Shown here one piece after another: positions 9,580-16,859 of a stretch of 35,684 nucleotides of DNA (its first letter is position 1; each line of letters starts with the position of its first letter). The notes beneath the pieces are model-generated. The model did not search any database, was not told the origin of the DNA, and worked only from the letters and a program-made list of their open reading frames with translations. The position numbers and the translations under genes were made by a program. Location of the stretch: the NCBI GenBank assembly GCA_015232405.1, contig JADFZS010000020.1, forward strand, positions 14,852 through 50,535. Reading direction: 5' to 3'. The stretch comes from Magnetococcales bacterium (GTDB lineage Bacteria; Pseudomonadota; Magnetococcia; Magnetococcales; JADFYX01).

Positions 9580-10467
9580 TTATTCCGGCATATGATAGAT
9601 AGTTGGGGTTATCTGGTTGAGAGGGGTGTTGATTTGATCTAATGTTTCTGAGTTGCCGATAAACAAAAAACCACCGGGGTTGAGGTGATTGTAAAATTTG
9701 TTGATTAGTTTTTCTTTGGTTTGGTGGTCGAAATAGTGTATGACATTACGACAGAAAATAACATCAAACGCCTCACGCAAGCGAAATTTATCATCCATGA
9801 GGTTAAGTTGGCGAAAGCTGACCATGGAGCGTAAACTGCTATCAATCCGCACCAGATTTTTACGGCTATCTTTGCTTTTTAGAAGATATTTTTTTTTGAT
9901 TTGCATAGGTAGCTCTTCTACCTTCTGCATTTTATAGACGGCATCCTGGGCTTTGGAAAGAGCTTTTTTGGATATATCGGTGGCAAGCACTTTAGCTTTA
10001 AAATTAATTCCCGGTATCCGTTCGCTAAACTCTTTGAGTACCATGGTCATGGTGTATGGCTCTTCACCGGAGGAGCAGCCAGCACTCCATAACATCAAGG
10101 GGCGACCAACCCCAGCACCGTTGTTATGGACAAGTTTTGGTAAAACTTGACGGGCCAGATATTCATAGTGTTCGGGTTCATGAAAAAAACCGCTTTTGTT
10201 GGTGGTAACAACATCTATAAAGTGGGTTAACTCTTCATCACCCTGTGATGGATCAAGTACCCGGTCAATATACTCTCTACAAGATGGTATACCTAGAGTC
10301 TCTATCCTTTTTTTCAACCATTGGGGAAGAGAGCTCTTTTTTGATTTTGGCACACGAATACCAAAATTATTATAGATAAATTTACTGAGACGTTCAAAAT
10401 CATTGTCCGAAAAAGGCTCGTTGCCATCCTGTTTTTGGAAAGGATTCTTCATCTGCCAAAAGTCCAT
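9580..10467 (-). CDS. cheR: Chemotaxis protein methyltransferase CheR, with substitutions at conserved positions
   Basis: CheR methylates receptor glutamates using S-adenosylmethionine. The 295-residue protein has the helical N-terminal domain (about 18-90) and the methyltransferase domain (about 95-293): WSAGCSSGEEPYT binds the cofactor, ATDISKKAL supplies the acidic ribose contact, and FCRNVIHYFD holds the conserved Tyr. Two family-conserved positions differ. The FFRE motif reads FFHE (His96 in place of the Arg near the methyl group, Arg98 in Salmonella CheR), and helix 2 reads LPQWLKKRIE, with Trp50 where CheRs usually have Arg. Activity may be reduced or altered. It is the first gene of the minus-strand cluster, 155 bases before cheV; no clear ribosome site is seen at this ATG or at the Met 5 codons later. 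Confidence 0.92.
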   Translation of the reverse strand: MDFWQMKNPFQKQDGNEPFSDNDFERLSKFIYNNFGIRVPKSKKSSLPQWLKKRIETLGIPSCREYIDRVLDPSQGDEELTHFIDVVTTNKSGFFHEPEHYEYLARQVLPKLVHNNGAGVGRPLMLWSAGCSSGEEPYTMTMVLKEFSERIPGINFKAKVLATDISKKALSKAQDAVYKMQKVEELPMQIKKKYLLKSKDSRKNLVRIDSSLRSMVSFRQLNLMDDKFRLREAFDVIFCRNVIHYFDHQTKEKLINKFYNHLNPGGFLFIGNSETLDQINTPLNQITPTIYHMPE

Positions 10468-10659
10468 CGTAAAATTTTCATTATTAGCTTTCGATAAAAG
10501 AGCAACAGAGTAACATATCCGGTTAGATAGAGCACCCTTAAAAAACTTGTGGAAACGAAATAATATGGTGTATGGTTTTAAAAAAAAAGGATATTCTCGG
10601 TTTTAACCCTTAAGCTTGAGTAATATTCTTTTGCTTGGGGTGTATTGGGAGATGAGACT

Positions 10660-11550
10660 ATGAGTGAACTGAGTGACGACGCTTTGATTGCTGAGCTGAA
10701 ATCAAGGTTTGATACAACAAAAAAAGCTTTGGATGATGTAAAAATGATCACCAAAAAGCTTGAGGAGATGAACCGTAAGCTTCGGGAATCTGAGCAGATT
10801 AAAAGCACTTTTATCTCTCTGGTAAAAAATGAGATCAATAACCCTTTAACCTCTATTCAAGGGCTTTCCGAACAGCTCAAACAGGGTACACACTCCCCTG
10901 AAACGGTCACCTCCATTGCCGATATGATCCATCAGGAATCATTTGACCTTGATTTTCAACTACGTAATATATTTATAACCGCCGAGCTTGAATCGGGAGA
11001 AGCTGAGGTGCAAATCTCCTCAGTTGATGTAACAGCGATAATCAATGATGCCATTGACTCTTCAAGCCATCTTTTAAAAGAGAAAAAACTAAATATTAGG
11101 GTAGAAACCCCCGGTAAAATTATCTTCAACACCGATTCTTCACATCTAAATTTGATTGTTGCAAACCTTCTGGCCAACGCAATTGAGTTTAATATTGATG
11201 GCGGTGATGTTGTAATTAAAGCCAGTGTGGCCGATGAGACCCTCAACCTAACTGTGGAAGATAGTGGAATTGGTGTTGACCCAACCAGAATTGGTCGTCT
11301 TTTTGACCGTTTTTATCAATCTGATGCTGGCATTACGAAACACCATAAGGGCCATGGTTTAGGGTTGGCTATAATAAAAGCACTCATAGATTCTATGGAC
11401 GGAACCATAAATGTTGAAACCCCAAAAAAAGGTGGCTCAATTTTTTCCCTCACTCTACCCCACAAGCAGATTGATGCCGACTCTGCAACCTTTGAGGTGG
11501 ATGGTGGTGCATTCTTTTTTGATGATGATGAATCAGCAGAAGCGTTTTGA
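10660..11550 (+). CDS. Histidine-kinase-like ATPase lacking the phospho-accepting histidine
   Basis: A soluble 296-residue protein without membrane segments. An N-terminal coiled coil (about 15-45) leads into a dimerisation segment FISLVKNEINNPLTSIQGL that aligns with the H-box of HisKA kinases, but the His position is Asn57 (codon AAT). The ATP-binding domain is well kept: N-box NLIVANLLANAIEFN (164-178), G1 EDSGIGVD (200-207), F-box FDRFYQ and G2 GHGLGLAI (231-238). The tail is acidic and aromatic. The ATG at 10660 is preferred over the TTG at 10645 because GGAG lies 8 bases before it. It is followed 3 bases later by cheD and diverges from the main chemotaxis cluster. It may act as an ATP-dependent binding switch or phosphorylate something other than its own His; that is inference. 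Confidence 0.88.
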   Translation: MSELSDDALIAELKSRFDTTKKALDDVKMITKKLEEMNRKLRESEQIKSTFISLVKNEINNPLTSIQGLSEQLKQGTHSPETVTSIADMIHQESFDLDFQLRNIFITAELESGEAEVQISSVDVTAIINDAIDSSSHLLKEKKLNIRVETPGKIIFNTDSSHLNLIVANLLANAIEFNIDGGDVVIKASVADETLNLTVEDSGIGVDPTRIGRLFDRFYQSDAGITKHHKGHGLGLAIIKALIDSMDGTINVETPKKGGSIFSLTLPHKQIDADSATFEVDGGAFFFDDDESAEAF

Positions 11551-11553
11551 TAG

Positions 11554-12030
11554 ATGTATGATAAGGGTAAACTAAAGCAACATTTTCTAATGCCGGGTGC
11601 GCTATTTGTCAAAGATGATGACTATGCTATCACCACGGTGTTGGGTTCTTGTATAGCTATATGTATTTGGGATAAAAGCCTGTTGAAAGGTGGCATGAAT
11701 CATTACAAGCTACCTCTCTGGAACGGTGATGGGCTTCCTACCCCTAAATATGGCAACATAGCCATTAATGTATTGGTTGAAAAAATGTTGGCTATGGGGT
11801 GTAAAAGGAAAAACCTGACCGCAAAAGTGTTCGGTGGTGGGGCAGTACTTAAAGGAAATGCAGGGGTTATGAATGTGGGAGAGCGCAACATAGAGGTTGC
11901 TTGGGATATTTTAAAAGTAGAAAAGATACCTGTGGTTGCTTCAAGTGTAGGAGGGGAGGAGAGTCGTAAAATTATCTTCTCTACCCGTGACGGCTCAGTT
12001 ATGATGAAAAAGTCACAAAACAGTACATAA
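11554..12030 (+). CDS. cheD: Chemoreceptor glutamine deamidase CheD
   Basis: CheD converts receptor glutamines to glutamates, preparing them for methylation. In this 158-residue protein the catalytic trio is visible with family spacing: Thr27, Cys33 in VLGSCIAICIWD and His50 in GGMNHYKLP; the 6- and 17-residue gaps equal those described for Thermotoga CheD. The downstream FGGGAVL and SVGGEESRKIIFSTRDGSV blocks are also typical. It starts 3 bases after the upstream stop codon, so it is probably coupled to the kinase-like gene. No CheC partner is encoded in the window, so it may act mainly as a deamidase on the nearby receptor. Confidence 0.95.
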   Translation: MYDKGKLKQHFLMPGALFVKDDDYAITTVLGSCIAICIWDKSLLKGGMNHYKLPLWNGDGLPTPKYGNIAINVLVEKMLAMGCKRKNLTAKVFGGGAVLKGNAGVMNVGERNIEVAWDILKVEKIPVVASSVGGEESRKIIFSTRDGSVMMKKSQNST

Positions 12031-12055
12031 ATTTCTTTAAAAAAATGGTGGCTAT

Positions 12056-12637
12056 ATGAGCGACAGTTGGGATGACCATGCCGATGGTTGGGATGGGGAT
12101 GAAAGGGTGGTTTTTTACTCTGAGATGGCATACAAATCCCTTTTACAGGTAATCAAGCCAGAAGGATTGAAGGTGCTTGATTTTGGCTGTGGTACTGGTC
12201 TGTTAAGCCAAAAAATTGCAAATCATGCCAAAGAGGTTGTGGCCTTGGATTCCTCCCCCAAGATGGTTCAAGTATTGAAGAAAAAAAATCTAGCCAATGT
12301 AGCAACAGTCGTTGGTGAGTTGTCCCAAGAACTAATTGATGGCAATGGACTTTTTCATGATAAATTTGATCTGATTGTTGCATCATCTGTCTGCGGTTTT
12401 TTAGATGACTATGGGGCAACAGCAAAGCTATTAAAACAGCTTTTAGTGTCTGGAGGTATGTTTGTGCAGTGGGATTGGCTATCAGGGGAGGATGATGATT
12501 CAGGGTTAAACCAAAAGCGGGTGCAGGCTACTTTAACCAAGGCAGGTTTTAACTCTATCTCCTTTAGTCAGCCCTTTAGCATACCATCTGCCAATGGTGA
12601 TATGGCTGTTTTCATGGCTTTGGGGACTAACTCATAA
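12056..12637 (+). CDS. Small class I SAM-dependent methyltransferase of unknown substrate
   Basis: A 193-residue Rossmann-type methyltransferase. Motif I is VLDFGCGTG (40-48), the acidic residue after the second strand is Asp65 in VVALDSSPKM, and a later strand reads FDLIVASSV. It resembles general methyltransferase families of the UbiE/Methyltransf_11 type, not CheR. It follows cheD by 25 bases on the same strand and ends 28 bases before the convergent second cheR. The position suggests co-expression with the chemotaxis adaptation genes, but the sequence gives no clue to its substrate (protein, small molecule or lipid). Confidence 0.8.
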   Translation: MSDSWDDHADGWDGDERVVFYSEMAYKSLLQVIKPEGLKVLDFGCGTGLLSQKIANHAKEVVALDSSPKMVQVLKKKNLANVATVVGELSQELIDGNGLFHDKFDLIVASSVCGFLDDYGATAKLLKQLLVSGGMFVQWDWLSGEDDDSGLNQKRVQATLTKAGFNSISFSQPFSIPSANGDMAVFMALGTNS

Positions 12638-12665
12638 ACAGGATTTTATTTAGCGCAAAACAACA

Positions 12666-13526
12666 CTATTGGTGTGGCTTTTGATATATGGTAGGGGCCA
12701 CCTGTTTTACTGGTACTTCTATGCCGTTTAAGGTCTCGGCATGACCAATAAAAAAATAGCCACCCGGTAGCAGGTTGCGGCATAGTTTATTGACAATATT
12801 TGCCGATGTCTTACGATCAAAATAGATTAAACAGTTACGGCAAAAAATAATGTCGTAATAGTTGTGAATATTATAGTCGGCATCCATAAAATTGAGATGG
12901 TGAAACTGGACCATGGAACGCAGTTTTGGCCCCATTCTTACAGAGGGATTTTCTCGGTTTTTGCTTTTTAACATGTACTCCTTTTTTATGTTTAAGGGTA
13001 CACCATCAACCTTGCTCTTTTCGTATACAGCATTAAAACCTTTTTTTAACGCTCTGGTGGAGAGATCAGAACCTAAAATTTTTACTTGATAATTTGTAAT
13101 CATTTTAGATTTTGCAAACTCCATGGCAACTATTGCCAATGTGTAAGGCTCTTCCCCGGAAGAGCAGGGTGCACTCCATATCTGTAAAGGTCGCTTGGAG
13201 CCAGCTCCCTTTTTTTCCATAAGGGTTGGCAGGGCTGTTGATGTCATATAATCAAAATGGGCTGGTTCACGAAAAAAATCTGTTTTATTTGTTGTAACCA
13301 GATCCAAAAAGTTGATCATCTCCTCTCCCGAATGTTTTGGATTTAATATCCAATCCACATAATCAGAAAAAGAGGTCATTTTTAAAATTCGCAATCTTTT
13401 TTGCAGACGAGCTGTTAGCAAAGAACGTTTTGAGTCAGGCATCTGGATGCCCACCTGCTCTTGGATAAAGCTAGCTAACCTTTTGAAATCTTTGTTTGAC
13501 AACCCTTTTGTACTGGGAATACCCAT
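12666..13526 (-). CDS. cheR: Second chemotaxis protein methyltransferase CheR
   Basis: A 286-residue CheR paralogue of the gene at 9580-10467. It keeps canonical residues: the helix-2 arginines in LLTARLQKRLRILK, Arg86 in TNKTDFFREP (equivalent to Salmonella Arg98), the cofactor loop WSAPCSSGEEPYT, GSDLSTRAL and the Tyr of FCRNCLIYFD. It is therefore the better candidate for the working receptor methyltransferase. It is transcribed alone on the minus strand, convergent with the small methyltransferase, and diverges from the HDOD/cyclase operon across a 250-base gap. AAAGGATG lies rather far (about 14 bases) before the ATG. Confidence 0.94.
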   Translation of the reverse strand: MGIPSTKGLSNKDFKRLASFIQEQVGIQMPDSKRSLLTARLQKRLRILKMTSFSDYVDWILNPKHSGEEMINFLDLVTTNKTDFFREPAHFDYMTSTALPTLMEKKGAGSKRPLQIWSAPCSSGEEPYTLAIVAMEFAKSKMITNYQVKILGSDLSTRALKKGFNAVYEKSKVDGVPLNIKKEYMLKSKNRENPSVRMGPKLRSMVQFHHLNFMDADYNIHNYYDIIFCRNCLIYFDRKTSANIVNKLCRNLLPGGYFFIGHAETLNGIEVPVKQVAPTIYQKPHQ

Positions 13527-13670
13527 TACAATAATTTACATCCTTTATAATATTTATGGGTTAGATATTTAGCTCGGTGTATCTAGTTAATCTGCCTGAC
13601 AAAATGCAATATTCTACTATATTTTTTAAAGGCTGACTTATAAAACGAAACGAAATTCAGTATAAACAAT

Positions 13671-13705
13671 TTGCCATTGTGTAATCAAACTATGTAGTAT
13701 ACTAC
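13671..13705 (+). promoter_or_regulatory. Possible promoter with an overlapping perfect 12-base palindrome
   Basis: In the 250-base gap between the divergent cheR and the HDOD operon, TTGCCA (13671-13676) and TAGTAT (13695-13700), 18 bases apart, resemble sigma-70 -35 and -10 boxes. The -10 box lies inside GTAGTATACTAC (13694-13705), a perfect palindrome that could be a repressor site. This lies about 70 bases before the chosen start of the first gene. Match to consensus is only partial. Confidence 0.3.
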
Positions 13706-13776
13706 CCTGTAATTTTTTCACCCATATATAAATGCCTAACTATTTTCATGGCTTTAAAGAGGTACATAGGTCTGTT

Positions 13777-14202
13777 ATGGCTATTAAACGTGTTGTTGAT
13801 GTAGATCCGGGCATGGTTTTGGCTAGTGACGCCATGGATATGAGTGGTCGAATGCTTCTTGCTGCTGGCAAAGAGATAACCGCAAAACATCTTAAAATAT
13901 TCAGAACTTGGGGTGTGCCAGAGGTTGATATCAAAGAGGATTCCCCCTCAGGTGCTGATGGTGATGCTGAATCTTCATCCCGATCTGATGGTGAAGACAA
14001 GTTTGAGGTCAAAGCCAAAGCGCTTTTTTGTCAAAATGACTTAAACGACCCTCTTATAAAAGAGCTATTTAAATTTTGTGTATCCCAGATGAAAAAGAAC
14101 CCTTCACTAATCAAAGTAACCACTGAGGAGCCGGTAAAAAAAGCTCGTCGTGCTCTACCTAAGAGTTCCCAAGGAAGGATGTCCCGCCATGGCCGTCGTT
14201 GA
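13777..14202 (+). CDS. Uncharacterised small protein, first gene of the HDOD/cyclase operon
   Basis: A 141-residue soluble protein. The first 52 residues (VVDVDPGMVLASDAMD, GRMLLAAGKEIT, HLKIFRTWGV) resemble the short beta-rich segment that often precedes HD-GYP and HDOD domains, with phrases like PGMVLA and LLAKG. The middle is acidic and Ser-rich (about 53-75), and the end is basic (KKARRALPKS, then RHGRR). The ATG at 13777 is chosen because AGG lies 6 bases upstream and the protein family usually begins here; an earlier in-frame ATG at 13732 has no ribosome site. Its end overlaps the HDOD start by 14 bases, so the two are translationally coupled and may act together. Function unknown. Confidence 0.75.
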   Translation: MAIKRVVDVDPGMVLASDAMDMSGRMLLAAGKEITAKHLKIFRTWGVPEVDIKEDSPSGADGDAESSSRSDGEDKFEVKAKALFCQNDLNDPLIKELFKFCVSQMKKNPSLIKVTTEEPVKKARRALPKSSQGRMSRHGRR

Positions 14203-15040
14203 TTTAGAACGTTTAATTGATTCTGAAAGTCAAATTGCCTCAATGCCGGCAATTGTTCCTCGTATCAACAAGGCAGTGGATGATCCTCGCAGCTCAATGG
14301 ATGCTGTAGGCAAGATAATTACCGAGGACCCTGCTCTTTCAGCCCGTCTTCTTAAACTTGCCAACAGTGCTTTTTACACAAGCCCTTTTCCGGTCAAAAC
14401 AATTTCAAGAGCTTTGACCATGATAGGCACAAAGCAGCTAAAAGAGCTTGTCACAGCAATATTTACCGTAAAGATGTGTGATAAATATGCTGGCAAACAG
14501 ATAAATATGGATGCTTTTTGGCGACACAGTATAGCATGTGGAGTTGCGGCAAGGGTTATTGCCACTGCTAAACGTCTGATAAATACTGAACGTTTTTATC
14601 TGGCTGGTCTTCTACACGATGTCGGGCATCTGATAATTTTTACCAAACTTTTGCAACATACCGAAAAGCTTGCTGCACAGAGTAGGGAAGGTAAAATACC
14701 GGTCTATAAACTGGAACGTGAGCTACTTGGTTTTGATCATGCTGAGGTGGGAGGTAAGCTACTTAAAACCTGGCAACTTCCTCCTGAATTGGTTATTCCG
14801 GTTATGAACCACCACACACCCTCAAAGGCAGATGATTTTCAGCTGGAGACAGCAATAATTCATGTGGCCGAGGTTATAGCATCCAGTATGCTCTATGGCA
14901 GTGCCATGGAGCCACATGTACCACCTTTTGATAAAGCGGCATGGGAAATCATAGGAACTCCACTTAATACACTGCCGACGATCATTGAACAGGTACAAAT
15001 ACAGTTTGAGGATGCTGTTAAGATATTTGCCCCTAAGTGA
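14189..15040 (+). CDS. HDOD-domain signalling protein
   Basis: HDOD proteins are HD-related regulatory proteins, common in signalling operons, often without proven enzyme activity. This 283-residue protein has the hallmark opening (SMPAIVPRINKAVDDP, then DPALSARLLKLANSAFY) and retains HD-like residues: His113, His143-Asp144 in GLLHDVG, His184 in FDHAEVG and His208/His209. The last HD Asp position appears to be Glu in HVAEV. The ATG at 14189 is chosen since AAGGAAGGA lies 9 bases upstream; it overlaps the previous gene. The cyclase gene starts 3 bases after its stop codon, so it probably modulates or responds to nucleotide signalling. This is inferred from context. Confidence 0.92.
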   Translation: MAVVDLERLIDSESQIASMPAIVPRINKAVDDPRSSMDAVGKIITEDPALSARLLKLANSAFYTSPFPVKTISRALTMIGTKQLKELVTAIFTVKMCDKYAGKQINMDAFWRHSIACGVAARVIATAKRLINTERFYLAGLLHDVGHLIIFTKLLQHTEKLAAQSREGKIPVYKLERELLGFDHAEVGGKLLKTWQLPPELVIPVMNHHTPSKADDFQLETAIIHVAEVIASSMLYGSAMEPHVPPFDKAAWEIIGTPLNTLPTIIEQVQIQFEDAVKIFAPK

Positions 15041-15043
15041 TCT

Positions 15044-16690
15044 ATGAAAAGTGACGATCCGGATTATACCAGCTCACTTGAAGAGAGAGTTGAATATCTT
15101 GAGGCTGCCAATCGTCAGCAGGCATTTACCATGGAACTTGCGGCATCCATGGTTCATTTTCACGGTAAACTCAGCCATACCAGACAGGTAAGTGTCATTA
15201 TTGCCGAGTCGCAAAAATTTTTAAAAAGATTTTTGTTGGACTTTAAGTTGATGTCTTTTTTTGCTGTTGATGAGGAAGATGCCAGCTTTACCTTGATCTC
15301 TTGCAACCCAAAAGATAAATGGAGTGAAATTCAAAAATTTGGTGATCAGCTTATCGATTCCGGTGAGTTTGCCTGGGCTTTAAATCAACACCGTGGTCTC
15401 ATTACCCAATCTAAACTTTGGGGCCAATCTGTCTTTCTGCATCAGCTAGCTACCGACCAACGAATTCGTGGCATGTTTGTTGGGGTTATTGATCTACATG
15501 ATCAGGATCTTTCAGGATCTTATCTTGAGCTTTTTTCCATTGTATTTCGTAACACTGCTTATGCTTTAGAGAGTGCCGAGCTTTATCGGATGCTTGATGA
15601 TCATGCCAAAAATCTTGAGGAGCGTGTTTTACAACGCACATCTGAACTAAATGCCTCAAACCGTGACCTTGAAAAAGCCAATAAATTTATTCGCAATACA
15701 TTTGGCCGTTATATGTCCGATGAGGTGGTGGATACAATTTTGGATACACCAGAGGGGCTGCAACTGGGAGGAGAGCGTAAAGAAGTTACGGTATTGATGA
15801 GTGACCTACGAGGGTTTACTGCACTTAGTGAGAGGCTGGACTCTCAAGAGCTTTTCACCATTCTCAACAGCTACCTTGAGGTGATGACAGAGATCATCTT
15901 AAAATATCATGGAACCATAATCGAGTTTTTGGGTGATGGTATTCTTGCTCTGTTTGGTGCTCCTGTTGTACGTGATGATGATGTGCAAAGTGCAGTAGCC
16001 TGTGCTCTGGAAATGCAGCTGGCAATGGAACAGGTAAATGCCAATAACTGGGATGCTGGTTATCCTCAACTACAAATGGGCATAGGTATAAATACTGGCA
16101 GTGTTGTTGCTGGAAATATTGGCTCAGAAAAACGTAGTAAATATGGTGTTGTTGGGGCAGCAATCAACTTTGCAGCCCGTATTGAATCAACAACTGTGGG
16201 AGGACAGATTTTAATTTCCCATAGTACCAAACAAAAGTGTGCTGCAAGATTACAAATAGAGGATACCTTGCAGATCAAACCCAAAGGTATAGTTGATCCT
16301 GTTAATGTCTACCAGGTGGTTGCTATTGCTGAACCGTATAACATCGCTCTATCCAGGCCAATAGCGACAAAATTTATTTTAGCCCCTCCCGGCCTAATTG
16401 TAGAAATTGCCCTGTTAAAAGGTAAAAATGTCGGTGATTTCGAGCTTGAAGGTAGTATAATAGGGGTATCTAAAGATGCGGCTGAAATTCAAACCAATGG
16501 CAAACTAGAAAAATATATAAACCTGAAATTAGCACTCAATTATGCTGGTAAGACCATCACCAGTGAACTGTTTGCCAAGGTGACAGGGATTCAGAGTGGG
16601 AAGATAGAAACATATATCATCACTTTTACCTCAACTCCAGCCAGTGCCGCCAAGCTATTCAATACAATTATCAAACAGCAACAGTTCTAG
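15044..16690 (+). CDS. Class III nucleotide cyclase with N-terminal sensory region and C-terminal PilZ-like domain
   Basis: A 548-residue soluble cyclase. The N-terminus has a short coiled coil (10-27) and a GAF-like region (about 40-180), then a coiled coil (183-215) joins the cyclase domain (about 240-425). Metal-binding Asp254 (MSDLRGFT) and Asp298 (FLGDGI) are present, as are transition-state Asn375 and Arg379 (AAINFAAR). The purine-selecting Lys of adenylate cyclases is Glu294 (EFLGD), as in guanylate cyclases, and the second selecting residue is Gly368 (KYGVVG). The C-terminus (about 440-548) looks like a beta-barrel PilZ-type domain but lacks the RxxxR c-di-GMP motif. It is the last gene of a three-gene operon. 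The product could be cGMP or cAMP; the sequence favours relaxed or GTP use. Confidence 0.9.
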   Translation: MKSDDPDYTSSLEERVEYLEAANRQQAFTMELAASMVHFHGKLSHTRQVSVIIAESQKFLKRFLLDFKLMSFFAVDEEDASFTLISCNPKDKWSEIQKFGDQLIDSGEFAWALNQHRGLITQSKLWGQSVFLHQLATDQRIRGMFVGVIDLHDQDLSGSYLELFSIVFRNTAYALESAELYRMLDDHAKNLEERVLQRTSELNASNRDLEKANKFIRNTFGRYMSDEVVDTILDTPEGLQLGGERKEVTVLMSDLRGFTALSERLDSQELFTILNSYLEVMTEIILKYHGTIIEFLGDGILALFGAPVVRDDDVQSAVACALEMQLAMEQVNANNWDAGYPQLQMGIGINTGSVVAGNIGSEKRSKYGVVGAAINFAARIESTTVGGQILISHSTKQKCAARLQIEDTLQIKPKGIVDPVNVYQVVAIAEPYNIALSRPIATKFILAPPGLIVEIALLKGKNVGDFELEGSIIGVSKDAAEIQTNGKLEKYINLKLALNYAGKTITSELFAKVTGIQSGKIETYIITFTSTPASAAKLFNTIIKQQQF

Positions 16691-16781
16691 TCTTGTTAGT
16701 AAAAATCTCTTCTCATTATTGCCATATTTTTTTTAACATGTTGAAGTTTTGTTGGCCTGTTTTCCTGTCTTTAAAAATTTT

Positions 16782-16822
16782 AAAATATCGGTGGAATATA
16801 AATTCATATCCACCGATATTTT
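16782..16822. terminator. Bidirectional hairpin between convergent cyclase and secreted-protein genes
   Basis: A perfect 14-base stem (AAAATATCGGTGGA at 16782-16795, its inverse at 16809-16822) with a 13-base loop lies between two converging genes. AT-rich flanks give T-rich tails on both strands, more so on the minus strand (TTTTAAAATTTTT). The position and symmetry suit a shared transcription terminator. Confidence 0.7.
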
Positions 16823-16859
16823 GAGTTTGATTTGTAATGTGTTTCTAGGTTTAACAATA

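Noticed and set aside
13702..13890. Minus-strand frame of 62 codons in the divergent region
   Set aside because: It overlaps the start of the HDOD operon's first gene, has no ribosome site and an unlikely composition.
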